Below, piece by piece: positions 7,644 to 16,575 of a stretch of 64,000 nt of DNA; position 1 is the first letter of the stretch, and each line of letters opens with the position of its first letter. Made by a program: the position numbers and the translations under genes. The notes beneath the pieces are model-generated. The model was given only the letters and a program-made list of their open reading frames with translations, did no database searches and had not been told where the DNA came from. The DNA is from Bacillus sp. OK048. GTDB lineage: Bacteria; Bacillota; Bacilli; Bacillales; Cytobacillaceae. The DNA lies in NCBI RefSeq assembly GCF_900103525.1, contig NZ_FNHN01000004.1, positions 124,001-188,000 on the forward strand. The letters are read 5' to 3'.

Positions 7644-7717
7644 TATAAATAATTGATTGATTTTTTGATGTCTCATTGGTAATCATCCCATTCAAAAATT
7701 CTATTAATTTAATAATT

Positions 7718-7747
7718 ATTGTATGTGATGAAAAGCTTGTTTGTCAA
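7718..7747 (-). promoter_or_regulatory. Putative SigA promoter for hutH
   Basis: On the minus strand TTGACA, an 18-base spacer and TACAAT. The predicted transcript carries a leader of about 150 nt containing the 7596-7643 hairpin. Confidence 0.65.
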
Positions 7748-7823
7748 TGAAATTATCAGAATTTTAACACAATAAAGCTTTAGCACAATAATAAAGAAGA
7801 GTGAGTCTGGTGTTTAAAAAACC

Positions 7824-10013
7824 TTACTTCAAGTTTAGCTTCTTTAAGGCATCTGCCAAAGCTGTGTTAATAGGCTCCTCTTCCTTGCTTTGGTTCTGCA
7901 GGTACTTTTGCACCGTACGTTTATCTACTTTACCACCAGATTCTTTTTTACGGCGTGCTTCGAAAGCAGATAGTTTCTCACGATACCCGCATTTACAAGC
8001 GAAAATTTGTCCTTCCCCTTCGCCGCGAAGCTCTAGCTTTTTTTTGCATTGCGGGCAGCGGGCATTGGTGACGCGCGAAACATTTTTGCGATATCCGCAT
8101 TCACGGTCTTGGCACACAAGCATTTTACCCTTTTTCCCATTTACTTCAAGCATCGGTTTTCCACAGTCCGGACAATTTTTTGTAGAGATATTGTCGTGTT
8201 TATACTTCTTATTACTCGCTTTAATTTCAGCTACAATTTCTTTTGTATAGTTTTTCATTTCGCCGATAAACATATCTTTTTTTAACTTTCCTTGGGCAAT
8301 TTGTTCAAGCTTTTGTTCCCACACTGCTGTTAAGGATGGTGATTTTAGTCCTTCAGGCACTAAATCCAGCACTTGACGTCCTTTCGAAGTAAGGTGAATG
8401 TCTTTGCCACGCTTTTCGAGTAAAAAGGAATTGAAAAGCTTGTCAATAATATCAGCTCGGGTAGCGACCGTTCCTAATCCACCAGTCGATTTTAATGTTT
8501 CTGCCAATTGTTTATTATTGGTTTCCATATACTTCGCAGGGTTTTCCATTGCTGACAGTAAGGTTGCCTCATTAAATCGGGCAGGCGGACTGGTTTGGCC
8601 AGATGTTTGGGCGATCAAATTCAAGGTAAGGGTATCGCCTTTTTCGATGCGAGGCAAAATCTGTTCCTTCAGGTCGTCTGCTGCTTCCTCGTCTTCAAAG
8701 CGATTCTCATATACTTCTTTCCACCCCGCGGATAGGATGGTTTTTCCTCTTGCAACAAAGTTCTCTTCACCGATTTTTGCACGGAGAGTTAACTGCTCAT
8801 ACTCAAATGCCGGGAATAACACGGCTAAGAATCGTTTCACCACTAAGTCATAAATTTTCCGCTCTTTATCTGTGAAGGCTGAGAAGTTTACATAACTTTC
8901 TGTTGGTATTATCGCGTGATGATCGGATACTTTGCTGTCATCTACAAATGCTTTTGATCCTTTTATCGGCTTACTTAAGATCTTATTGGTTAACGGACGA
9001 TACTCTCCTACTCCACATGCTCGCAGTCGTTCAGGAAGCGTCCCTACAATATCTGATGAAAGGTAACGAGAGTCTGTACGAGGATAAGTTAGGACTTTAT
9101 GCTGCTCATACAGTTTCTGCATAATATTTAATGTTTCCTTTGCAGAGTACCCAAAGATTTTATTCGCATCGCGCTGCAATTCGGTTAAATCATAAAGCCC
9201 AGGAGAAAAGGACTTTTTCTGTTTTTTCTCAATTTCCTTTACTACTGCATTTTGTTTACCTAGTTTTTTCACAATTACATCGATTTTTTCTTTATCAAAG
9301 CTGCGACTATTCCCTTTTGCATCCTGCCAGGTCAATTTTAGATTGCCTGAGGCTTGCGCTTCGATTCCGTAATAGGTTTGAGGTTTGAAGTTTTTAATTT
9401 CATCCTCCCGTGCTGCAATCATAGCAACTGTTGGGGTTTGAACCCGGCCACAGTTTAGCTGGGCGTTAAAACGGGTGGTTAATGCACGTGTTGCATTCAG
9501 ACCGATGTACCAATCGGCTTCTGACCGTGCAACAGCAGAAGCAAATAAATTTTCATAGGCTTTACCTGGCTTCAAGTTCGCAAAGCCATCTTTAATGGCT
9601 TTATCCGTTACAGATGAAATCCATAGCCGTTTTGTAGGTTTATTAACCTTTGCCTTAAGTAGGATCCATCGTGCAACTAATTCCCCCTCACGACCACTGT
9701 CTGTTGCAATCACAATCTCCCCGACATCCGAGCGTTGCAGCTGGCTTTTCACAGCATGAAACTGCTTACTCGTTTGTTTAATAACCACGAGCTTTAACTC
9801 ATTCGGCATCATTGGTAAATCTTCTAATTTCCACGTTTTATATTTATCGTCATACACTTCTGGGTCAGCAAGCGTAACTAAATGACCTAATGCCCATGTA
9901 ACAATATATTTGTCACCCTCTAAAAAACCATTACCTTTTTTATTGCAATTCAGTACGCGGGCAATGTCTCGTGCAACAGATGGTTTTTCAGCTATTACAA
10001 CACTTTTCTTCAC
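7824..10013 (-). CDS. topB: DNA topoisomerase III (TopB)
   Basis: A 729-residue type IA topoisomerase that relaxes and decatenates DNA. The N-terminal TOPRIM domain (KKSVVIAEKPSVARDIARVL; TDSGREGE near residue 105) is followed by the topoisomerase fold with catalytic Tyr310 in LTYPRTDSRYLS. Two C-terminal four-cysteine zinc fingers (CPDCGKPM and CPQCKKKLEL) complete it. The GTG at 10013 is chosen: AAAGGGTG lies upstream and MKKSVVIAEK is the family N-terminus. Length matches B. subtilis TopB (727 aa). It is a single-gene unit divergent from the MFS gene. Confidence 0.95.
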   Translation of the reverse strand: MKKSVVIAEKPSVARDIARVLNCNKKGNGFLEGDKYIVTWALGHLVTLADPEVYDDKYKTWKLEDLPMMPNELKLVVIKQTSKQFHAVKSQLQRSDVGEIVIATDSGREGELVARWILLKAKVNKPTKRLWISSVTDKAIKDGFANLKPGKAYENLFASAVARSEADWYIGLNATRALTTRFNAQLNCGRVQTPTVAMIAAREDEIKNFKPQTYYGIEAQASGNLKLTWQDAKGNSRSFDKEKIDVIVKKLGKQNAVVKEIEKKQKKSFSPGLYDLTELQRDANKIFGYSAKETLNIMQKLYEQHKVLTYPRTDSRYLSSDIVGTLPERLRACGVGEYRPLTNKILSKPIKGSKAFVDDSKVSDHHAIIPTESYVNFSAFTDKERKIYDLVVKRFLAVLFPAFEYEQLTLRAKIGEENFVARGKTILSAGWKEVYENRFEDEEAADDLKEQILPRIEKGDTLTLNLIAQTSGQTSPPARFNEATLLSAMENPAKYMETNNKQLAETLKSTGGLGTVATRADIIDKLFNSFLLEKRGKDIHLTSKGRQVLDLVPEGLKSPSLTAVWEQKLEQIAQGKLKKDMFIGEMKNYTKEIVAEIKASNKKYKHDNISTKNCPDCGKPMLEVNGKKGKMLVCQDRECGYRKNVSRVTNARCPQCKKKLELRGEGEGQIFACKCGYREKLSAFEARRKKESGGKVDKRTVQKYLQNQSKEEEPINTALADALKKLNLK

Positions 10014-10159
10014 TTTATAAACACCCTTTCTGTAAAACCATTGAATGATAAATATAGCATATAATCCGTTTAATTGCAGACTAGCAGGCAATATTGGTTT
10101 AATGGTTTTTCAACATATGTTATATTTCTCGGACCTCTCGGACTGCCCTATCTTTTTTC

Positions 10160-10210
10160 TTGTATTTTCCTATTTGAGGATAGTATGATGTATTAGCTAT
10201 CATACATACT
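10160..10210 (+). promoter_or_regulatory. Promoter overlapped by an inverted repeat, upstream of the MFS gene
   Basis: TTGTAT, an 18-base spacer and TATGAT form a plausible SigA promoter. The -10 lies inside a dyad (AGTATGATGTATT...ATCATACATACT; arms TATGAT and ATCATA), an arrangement expected of a repressor operator. The cognate regulator is unknown. Confidence 0.5.
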
Positions 10211-10227
10211 GGACTAGGAGGTACAAC

Positions 10228-11496
10228 GTGAGGATTAGAGATTGGGATCCTAATTTAAAGGTTCGGCTATTCAGCGAAGCCATGATGAACATTACCTTTT
10301 GGATGTTCTTTCCGTTCTTAACGATCTATTTCGCAGACGCTTTTGGCAAAAATAAAGCTGGGTTTTTATTGGTGTTTTCACAGGTTTTTTCTGTCATCGC
10401 CAATCTAATGGGCGGATACTGTGCGGATCGCTTCGGGCGTAAACGAATGATGGTTCTATCAGCCATCGGTCAAGGACTTTCATTTTTACTTTTTGCTGCC
10501 GCAAGTTCACCTTGGCTTCAATCACCTTGGATAGGATTTATTGCTTTTGCCATTGCTGGCGTATTTGGTTCATTTTATTGGCCAGCCAGTCAAGCAATGG
10601 TTGCAGACGTTGTGGATGAAAAGGATAGAAACAGTGTATTTGCCATTTTTTACACCTCCATTAATATCGCTGTGGTAATTGGGCCTATTTTAGGTGCTAT
10701 TTTTTATGTGAATTATCGTTTTCAACTATTGCTCGTGGCAGGGATTATTTGTATTTTGTTAGGTTTGATTCTTGCAAAATGGACCAGGGAAACTGCACCG
10801 ATTCAAAAAGTTGAATCTGTGGAAGCGGATCGGAAATGGTATTATTTCTTACAAAATCAATTAAAGGACTATACATTGATTATTAAAGATAAGACCTTTC
10901 TACTTTTTATTATTGCAGGTATATTGGCTGGTCAGACATTTATGCAATTGGACTTATTATTCCCTGTGTATATGAAGGAAGTAATTGATCTTCAAACGCT
11001 TTTCTCAATTGGTGATTGGTCATTTACGATTAAAGGAGAGCAAGCCTTTGGAATTGTACTTGCAGAAAATGGACTACTTGTAGCTTTGTTAACGGTTGTG
11101 ATAACCAAATGGATGGGGAACTTTAAAGAACGGAATGTATTTGTTCTTTCCTCTGTTGTATATGCCATCTCCATACTTATGTTCAGCCAAACCCATTGGA
11201 TTTGGGGATTTATTATTGCAATGGCTGTCTTCACCTTTGCGGAGTTAATGGGGGCAGGAATTCAACAAAGCTTTGTTTCTAAGCTTGCCCCGGAACATAT
11301 GAGAGGACAATATTTTGCTGCTGCGAGTCTTAGATTCACAATCAGTCGAACGATTGCCCCATTATCGATTCCGTTGACGGTTTGGATAGGGTATGAGTGG
11401 ACATTTTTTGTACTATGCCTGCTTGCACTTGCTAGTGCTGGCTTATATTGGTTAATGTTTTATTCTTACGAAAAGGGAACGGCTGTAGGATCCTAA
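10228..11496 (+). CDS. MFS drug/solute transporter (YttB-like)
   Basis: A 422-residue major facilitator superfamily protein with about 12 membrane helices. The loop 2-3 signature GGYCADRFGRKRMM and an internal repeat of the MFS fold are visible. The N-terminus RIRDWDPNLKVRLFSEAMMN resembles B. subtilis YttB. It starts at GTG with a strong AGGAGG site. The substrate cannot be read from sequence; multidrug efflux is the usual annotation. It is preceded by a promoter-operator-like dyad and ends at a terminator whose loop holds the stop codon. Confidence 0.85.
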   Translation: MRIRDWDPNLKVRLFSEAMMNITFWMFFPFLTIYFADAFGKNKAGFLLVFSQVFSVIANLMGGYCADRFGRKRMMVLSAIGQGLSFLLFAAASSPWLQSPWIGFIAFAIAGVFGSFYWPASQAMVADVVDEKDRNSVFAIFYTSINIAVVIGPILGAIFYVNYRFQLLLVAGIICILLGLILAKWTRETAPIQKVESVEADRKWYYFLQNQLKDYTLIIKDKTFLLFIIAGILAGQTFMQLDLLFPVYMKEVIDLQTLFSIGDWSFTIKGEQAFGIVLAENGLLVALLTVVITKWMGNFKERNVFVLSSVVYAISILMFSQTHWIWGFIIAMAVFTFAELMGAGIQQSFVSKLAPEHMRGQYFAAASLRFTISRTIAPLSIPLTVWIGYEWTFFVLCLLALASAGLYWLMFYSYEKGTAVGS

Positions 11497-11512
11497 ATAG
11501 GATCCTTTTTTA
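11487..11512 (+). terminator. Terminator of the MFS gene
   Basis: AGGATCC / GGATCCT stem followed by TTTTTT. The TAA stop codon lies in the loop, so termination and translation end overlap. Confidence 0.85.
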
Positions 11513-11546
11513 TTGTCAAAAACTTTCGATTAATTGTACTAAAATG

Positions 11547-11575
11547 TTCACATTTACCTCTTTTACTATTATAAT
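11547..11575 (+). promoter_or_regulatory. Putative SigA promoter
   Basis: TTCACA, a 17-base spacer and TATAAT lie about 40 bases upstream of the small membrane-protein gene at 11614. Confidence 0.6.
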
Positions 11576-11613
11576 TAAGGTGTAAACGTTTCCAGCTTAT
11601 AAGGATGGTGATT

Positions 11614-11733
11614 TTGGTGGAATTATCCCAATTTATGTCTCCTACTTCATGGTCTGGTATTATTACATTTTTAGTACTGTTTTCTGCAGGTGTTTATCTT
11701 AATATCAAAATATATGGAAGCAAATTACAGTAG
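11614..11733 (+). CDS. Small single-span membrane protein, 39 aa
   Basis: A 39-codon frame from TTG (AAGGA lies eight bases upstream); an ATG nine bases earlier overlaps that site and is less likely. The product (M)VELSQFMSPTSWSGIITFL continues into one hydrophobic helix and a basic tail (KIYGSKLQ). It has its own promoter. Function and family are not recognised. It lies upstream of ampS, with no clear terminator between them. Confidence 0.55.
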   Translation: MVELSQFMSPTSWSGIITFLVLFSAGVYLNIKIYGSKLQ

Positions 11734-11847
11734 AGATGAACATCCCTACTATTTTTTTGCCCTTCAACCTACACTGTTATCTGTTTCTTTTTCACAGTAG
11801 AAAAGTTAAACTATACATGGAAGATTTTGAAAAAGGGAGACGAAAAT

Positions 11848-13080
11848 ATGAGTGATTTTCAAACTAATCTTAAAAAATATGCCGAGCTTGCTGTTAAAGT
11901 AGGTGTAAATATTCAAAAAGGGCAAACTTTGGTTGTAATTGCAACACTAGATTCTGCTGAATTTGTTCGCCTAGTTGTAAAAAGCGCATATGAAACAGGT
12001 GCCCATAACGTAATTGTAAACTGGAATGACGATGTGGTATCTAGAACAAAATACGAACTTGCACCAGATGATGCATTTACTACATACCCCGTTTGGCGTG
12101 CAAAAGAAATGGAAGACTTAGTTGAGCAAGGTGCTGCGTTCATGTCGATTGTTTCTTCTAGTCCCGACTTATTAAAAGGAGTGAACCCTGAACGAATTGC
12201 TAACTTCCAAAAAGCTGCAGGAACGGCGTTGTCAAACTATCGCCAAGCGATTCAGTCTGATAAAGTCAGTTGGAGCGTTATTGCTGCTCCATCTCCAGCA
12301 TGGGCTGCAATGGTTTTTCCAGATGCTCCAAGCGACCAACAAGTTTCATTACTTTGGGACGCCATCTTTAAGGCGGTTCGCGTAGATACGGAAAATCCAG
12401 TTGAAGCTTGGAAAAAGCATGATGCAACGTTGCATGAAAAGGTTAGCTACTTAAACGAACGGCGCTATCAAAAACTTCACTATACAGCACCTGGTACGGA
12501 TTTAACAATCGAACTTCCGGGTAACCACATTTGGGTTGGAGCAGGCAGTGTCAATGAAAGCGGTTTTGAATTCATGGCAAATATGCCAACCGAGGAAGTA
12601 TTCACTGTTCCACATCGACAAGGTGTAAATGGAACAGTTGCAAGTACTAAACCATTAAGCTACGGTGGAAATATTATTGACCGTTTCTCGATTACCTTTA
12701 AAAATGGAAGAATTGTTGATTATCAAGCTGAAGAAGGTGAAGAAGTTCTTAAGCGTCTAATCGAAACAGACGAAGGATCACATTATCTTGGTGAAGTTGC
12801 CCTGGTTCCTTTTAACTCACCGATTTCACAATCTAATGTATTGTTCTACAATACTTTGTTTGATGAAAATGCTTCAAACCACTTAGCAATCGGCAGTGCT
12901 TATGCTTTCTGTATTGAAGGCGGTAAGAAAATGTCACGTGAAGAACTTGATGCAAATGGCCTTAACGAAAGTATCACCCATGTTGATTTCATGATTGGTT
13001 CACAAGAAATGGATATTGACGGTATTACGGCTGATGGCGTAGCAGAACCAGTATTTAGAAAAGGTAATTGGGCCTTTTAA
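11848..13080 (+). CDS. ampS: M29 family metallo-aminopeptidase (AmpS)
   Basis: A 410-residue leucyl-type aminopeptidase of the M29 (thermophilic aminopeptidase) family; the length equals B. subtilis AmpS. Conserved blocks include VNVQKGQ-like VNIQKGQTL, ELPGNHIWVGAGSVNESGFEFM, NMPTEEVFTVPHR, the metal-site Glu/His segment GSHYLGEVALVPF and NHLAIGSAY. The ATG at 11848 is chosen because GGGAGA lies upstream; an in-frame TTG 21 bases earlier adds only charged residues. It is a cytosolic exopeptidase in peptide turnover. Confidence 0.95.
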   Translation: MSDFQTNLKKYAELAVKVGVNIQKGQTLVVIATLDSAEFVRLVVKSAYETGAHNVIVNWNDDVVSRTKYELAPDDAFTTYPVWRAKEMEDLVEQGAAFMSIVSSSPDLLKGVNPERIANFQKAAGTALSNYRQAIQSDKVSWSVIAAPSPAWAAMVFPDAPSDQQVSLLWDAIFKAVRVDTENPVEAWKKHDATLHEKVSYLNERRYQKLHYTAPGTDLTIELPGNHIWVGAGSVNESGFEFMANMPTEEVFTVPHRQGVNGTVASTKPLSYGGNIIDRFSITFKNGRIVDYQAEEGEEVLKRLIETDEGSHYLGEVALVPFNSPISQSNVLFYNTLFDENASNHLAIGSAYAFCIEGGKKMSREELDANGLNESITHVDFMIGSQEMDIDGITADGVAEPVFRKGNWAF

Positions 13081-13094
13081 ATGGTATAATAACG

Positions 13095-13124
13095 AGAGCG
13101 GCTCCGTTTCGGCAGCTGCTCTTT
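13095..13124 (+). terminator. Possible terminator between ampS and mscL
   Basis: AGAGCGGCT and AGCTGCTCT pair with one mismatch, followed by TTTAG only. The weak T-tract makes this a leaky or uncertain terminator. Confidence 0.45.
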
Positions 13125-13161
13125 AGTGATTCTTTAGAATGAACAAGTGGAGGTTTTTTGT

Positions 13162-13548
13162 ATGTTAAATGAATTTAAGAAGTTTGCGATGCGAGGGAAC
13201 GTAATTGATCTCGCTGTCGGTGTTATTATTGGTGGGGCATTCGGAAAGATTGTTTCCTCCCTAGTGGCTGATATTATTATGCCTTTAATTACAATTCTCG
13301 TTGGAGCGGTTGATGTTAAAGATTTGGCATGGGGTCCATTAAAATATGGAGTGTTTTTTCAGTCAATTATCGATTTCTTAATCATTGCGTTTTCAATCTT
13401 TTTGTTTATTAAATTCCTAACTCGTTTTAAAAAGAAAGAAGAAGTCAAAGTAGAAGTTAAAATTGACAAGCAAGAAGAACTTCTAACTGAAATAAGAGAT
13501 TTATTAAAAGCAGAAAAAGAATTTTCTAGAAAAAATGAAACATCTTGA
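13162..13548 (+). CDS. mscL: Large-conductance mechanosensitive channel (MscL)
   Basis: A 128-residue homopentameric channel that opens under membrane tension to release solutes during hypo-osmotic shock. The N-terminal amphipathic helix and TM1 ([20 protein letters not shown]; pore segment [12 protein letters not shown]), the short loop, TM2 ([16 protein letters not shown]) and the charged C-terminal bundle are all present. The ATG at 13162 has GGAGG upstream; an in-frame GTG 15 bases earlier overlaps that site. A complete, ordinary MscL. Confidence 0.96.
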   Translation: MLNEFKKFAMRGNVIDLAVGVIIGGAFGKIVSSLVADIIMPLITILVGAVDVKDLAWGPLKYGVFFQSIIDFLIIAFSIFLFIKFLTRFKKKEEVKVEVKIDKQEELLTEIRDLLKAEKEFSRKNETS

Positions 13549-13598
13549 CCTTTTGTTCGTATATTCTAGATATAAATAAACTTTTGAGGTGAAGAAAA

Positions 13599-14234
13599 TT
13601 GTACGCACAAACATCTACTGAATTTTTACCTTCTGTTATTAGGACGTTTGCTCTTTCACTTGCCATCGCCTTTGTCGGGACCATGGCAGGTACTTTTGTA
13701 CCACCGGCATTATTTTTACCATTAGCGATCCTTGAATTTGTTATATTGATAATCGCCTTTTTCTTTAGACGTAAAAAAGCCATTTCCTATACTTTCCTGT
13801 ATATTTTCACCTTTATTTCAGGGATTACCTTATATCCAATTGTTTCTTATTATGCACTGACGGCTGGAGCCAATGTGGTAATAATGGCTTTTGGTACTAC
13901 CACTGTCGTATTTACGGGTGTAGCGATTTATGCAACCAAATCCAAACGTAATTTCTCCTTTTTAGGTGGATTCCTACTTGCAGCCCTGCTTGCTTTAGTT
14001 GTCATTTCCATTTGGAATATTTTCATGCCGTTAGGTTCTACAGCAATGTTGGCCTTCTCATTCATCGGAGTAGTGGTTTTCAGCGGATTTGTATTGTATG
14101 ACTTTAATCGGATGAAGCATTACGGTGTAAGTGCCGAGGAAGTTCCATTGATGGCGTTGAATTTATACTTAGACTTTATTAACCTTTTTGTAAGTATTTT
14201 ACGGATCTTTGGTATTCTTTCAAGTAAAGATTAA
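13599..14234 (+). CDS. Bax inhibitor-1 family membrane protein (YetJ-like)
   Basis: A 211-residue protein with seven hydrophobic helices and the BI-1/YccA pattern: a central run of helices and a C-terminal segment with Asp (FVLYDFNRM and LNLYLDFINLFVSILRIFG). Bacterial members such as B. subtilis YetJ are pH-sensitive calcium leak channels; the two C-terminal Asp residues match that sensor pair (inference). It starts at TTG with GAGGTG upstream. It ends in a strong terminator shared with the convergent sigma-factor gene. Confidence 0.85.
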   Translation: MYAQTSTEFLPSVIRTFALSLAIAFVGTMAGTFVPPALFLPLAILEFVILIIAFFFRRKKAISYTFLYIFTFISGITLYPIVSYYALTAGANVVIMAFGTTTVVFTGVAIYATKSKRNFSFLGGFLLAALLALVVISIWNIFMPLGSTAMLAFSFIGVVVFSGFVLYDFNRMKHYGVSAEEVPLMALNLYLDFINLFVSILRIFGILSSKD

Positions 14235-14247
14235 ACAGCAAGCAAAG

Positions 14248-14277
14248 AGCCGGGCAATGGCTGCCCGGCTTTTTTTA
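14248..14277. terminator. Terminator between the BI-1 and sigma-factor genes
   Basis: AGCCGGGCA / TGCCCGGCT stem followed by TTTTTTT on the plus strand. On the minus strand the stem is followed by CTTTGCTTGC, so it is best as a plus-strand terminator. Confidence 0.88.
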
Positions 14278-14793
14278 TGCCAAAGATTGAAGTTTCGGCC
14301 TTAGATGTTCCTTCCCCCTTTTCATTCTTGTTTTCACTGTAGAAATTGGGATATTATTTCTTTTTGATATTTCTATTAAAGTAAGGTCTTTAAAGTAATA
14401 GAGAAAAATAGCAGACTTATATATTTCCGGTAACAGCATGACGGTTTCTTCCATTTTCTCTGCTGTGTATTTATCTAATACTTCTTCTTCAGGGAGAGGG
14501 GAGGCTTCTACGATGGACGAATAGGAATACACCTCTTCCTTCCAAAATTGCTTTGCTTTATTTTCTTTACGCCAATAATCACGGCATTTATTTCCTGCTA
14601 TGGTAAATAACCAGTTTTTTATCTTGGCTGGTTCCTTTATTGTGTGGAAAGCCGAATAAGCAGAAATTTGAACCTCTTGGTACAGGTCTTCAGCAAGTTC
14701 TTTATGTTTAACTAAAGAAAAAATATAATTAAAAATGGCTTTCCCATGTTCTCTAACTATTTCTTCAAACGAATCGATCATTCTGTCCCGCAT
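14275..14793 (-). CDS. ECF-type RNA polymerase sigma factor
   Basis: A 172-residue sigma-70 family factor with only regions 2 and 4. Region 2 shows LAEDLYQEVQISAYSAFHTI and IKNWLFTIAGNKCRDYWRKE; region 4 shows LPEIYKSAIFLYYFKDLTLI and a helix-turn-helix ISKRNNIPISTVKTRMKRGK. It would redirect RNA polymerase to a small regulon. No anti-sigma gene follows; the next upstream gene, 85 bp away on the same strand, is a flippase. Subfamily not assigned. Confidence 0.88.
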   Translation of the reverse strand: MRDRMIDSFEEIVREHGKAIFNYIFSLVKHKELAEDLYQEVQISAYSAFHTIKEPAKIKNWLFTIAGNKCRDYWRKENKAKQFWKEEVYSYSSIVEASPLPEEEVLDKYTAEKMEETVMLLPEIYKSAIFLYYFKDLTLIEISKRNNIPISTVKTRMKRGKEHLRPKLQSLA

Positions 14794-14878
14794 CTTTTCC
14801 GACCTTCTTTCCTATTAACGCTTCTTACACTAATAGACGGAATATCATGCCTGAACCCCTACACTTGCCAACATTTTT

Positions 14879-16207
14879 TTAATTATTCTTTTGTATAACA
14901 CCTTTCATAAAAATAGAAACGCCTATCTTTTTACAAATACTTAAATAATGCAGTAATGCCAGTAACACTGATCCTGTGTTCATGGCTATAATTACCCCTT
15001 CCATTCTCCATTCAGGGCGGGGTGCAAGGATAATGATAATAGAAAAGGTAACAATTGTTGACCAAATGCCATGTACAAACGTTTCCTTGATGAGACCTAA
15101 TCCAATTAAAATAGCCTGCATCGGCATGACAAAAAAGTGAAATAGAAAAAACGGCCATAGCATTTGTAAATAAACGGCTGCTGTAGAAGATTCAAAAAAT
15201 ATCGATGTAAGCTGGGGAGCAAAAACATAGAAAGCAACTATTGCTGGAACCCCATAAAGAAAGGTAAGCATCATTACTTGTGAAAGCATTTTTTGCAAGG
15301 TGGGGTAATCTCTTAACGAATACGTCTTTGAAACAGCTGGTATTAGGACCGTCATTAAGGAATGAGCGATAAACGCCGGGAAAAATCCAATTGATACGGC
15401 AACACCCATTAGCATGCCAAAATGCTCAGTAGCTATTGTATCAGAGAGTCCAGACCTGACCAATGCTGCCTTAATTAAGAATGGTTGAACGGCACCTGTT
15501 AATGCTGAAAATAATCGCAAACCTGTTGTTGGTACCGAGACAGCCATCAAATTTTTACGGACAGCCTTTCGATTTAAATTGGAAAAAGGCACGCGTTTTA
15601 GCTGCTGGAATTGAATGATTAGCGTATAGCATAAATAGAGAAACACAGCAATTTCACTGCCAATAAAGGATGCAATCGCAATTAATAGGGAGGTTTCCGC
15701 GTCAAAATCAAAGAAGCGAAACAACACAAACAACAGCACGAGCTGGATTGATTTTCTAACGAAGTTGGCAATCGCTATTTTCCCCATCTGGTGCCTTCCC
15801 ATAAAATATCCCCGTGCGACAGAGGTAAATGAAATGACGGGAATTAACAGAATTACTAACCATCTGGTATAAGGATGGAAACCATCAAAAACAGAGATGA
15901 AAGGCATGAGTATGACCGCCAGCACCAACAGGATACTGGTGAAAATGATGGTAATCGTAATCGCATGATAAAGGATATTGCGATGAAACTTTTCCTCTTT
16001 TTCAGCAACAAATTTAGAAATCGAAACTGGCAGTTCAAAACTAGACAGAAGAACAAGTAAATAAATAGATGGCAGGATAGACATGTATAAACCTAATCCA
16101 TGCTTGCCTAATTCTTTTGCAAGAATCAAATTAACTAATAACTCTACACCTTCTCCTAAAAATGCAGAAAGTGCCAAAAATAAAATCCCTTTGTAAAAGA
16201 TAGCCAT
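14879..16207 (-). CDS. Oligosaccharide flippase / SpoVB-like MOP superfamily protein
   Basis: A 442-residue protein with about 12 membrane helices and the polysaccharide-biosynthesis/MATE-like fold: an N-terminal GEGVELLVNLILAKELG segment, ELPVSISKFVAEKEEK, and paired helices with basic loops. Members move lipid-linked sugars across the membrane; SpoVB and MurJ-like proteins serve peptidoglycan. It is shorter than B. subtilis SpoVB (518 aa), so it is a paralogue, not SpoVB itself. ATG with AAGGGGAG upstream. Substrate unknown. Confidence 0.82.
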   Translation of the reverse strand: MAIFYKGILFLALSAFLGEGVELLVNLILAKELGKHGLGLYMSILPSIYLLVLLSSFELPVSISKFVAEKEEKFHRNILYHAITITIIFTSILLVLAVILMPFISVFDGFHPYTRWLVILLIPVISFTSVARGYFMGRHQMGKIAIANFVRKSIQLVLLFVLFRFFDFDAETSLLIAIASFIGSEIAVFLYLCYTLIIQFQQLKRVPFSNLNRKAVRKNLMAVSVPTTGLRLFSALTGAVQPFLIKAALVRSGLSDTIATEHFGMLMGVAVSIGFFPAFIAHSLMTVLIPAVSKTYSLRDYPTLQKMLSQVMMLTFLYGVPAIVAFYVFAPQLTSIFFESSTAAVYLQMLWPFFLFHFFVMPMQAILIGLGLIKETFVHGIWSTIVTFSIIIILAPRPEWRMEGVIIAMNTGSVLLALLHYLSICKKIGVSIFMKGVIQKNN

Positions 16208-16575
16208 TCCGAACTCCCCTTTAAAACAATCTCACTTTTATAAACCTATGAGACAAGTTCTAAGATTAGTAGGGAATTTTTTTTTAGATATATACTATAT
16301 GTGGAGAGTTTGAGAATGATAGGATACCAGCAGGATGCAGCTGATTAGGAAAACCCAGCCCTTCTTTAGTATCTTTTTGACTAATATCAAAATTATTTTT
16401 ACATCTTTTTTCCATATCAGGGCTGGAATAAAAAAGACTCTGCCGCTATGCTTAAAGGCGATAGAGTCTTCCTCCCATTCTCAATAAATTCAACTTTTTC
16501 TTAAGAAAAAGTCTGTTTATCATTTCACCTATCCGAGCTCCACCAGATTGATGGCAACCCACATTTGTTCTAGTT
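16208..16575. other. Intergenic region between the flippase and GH2 genes
   Basis: No gene is seen. It holds a long-range inverted repeat (CCAGCCCT near 16355 and AGGGCTGG near 16419), the GH2 terminator at 16427-16475 and a perfect palindrome ACTTTTTCTTAAGAAAAAGT near 16491. The flippase promoter must lie in the first 150 bases but was not identified. Confidence 0.5.
16427..16475 (-). terminator. Terminator of the GH2 gene
   Basis: On the minus strand AAGACTCT pairs with AGAGTCTT, the stem extended by TCGC/GCGG, and runs into TTTTTTATT. It lies about 105 bases past the GH2 stop. Confidence 0.75.

Noticed and set aside
13085..13090. TATAAT as a promoter for mscL
   Set aside because: No -35 element at suitable spacing; the bases follow the ampS stop by chance.
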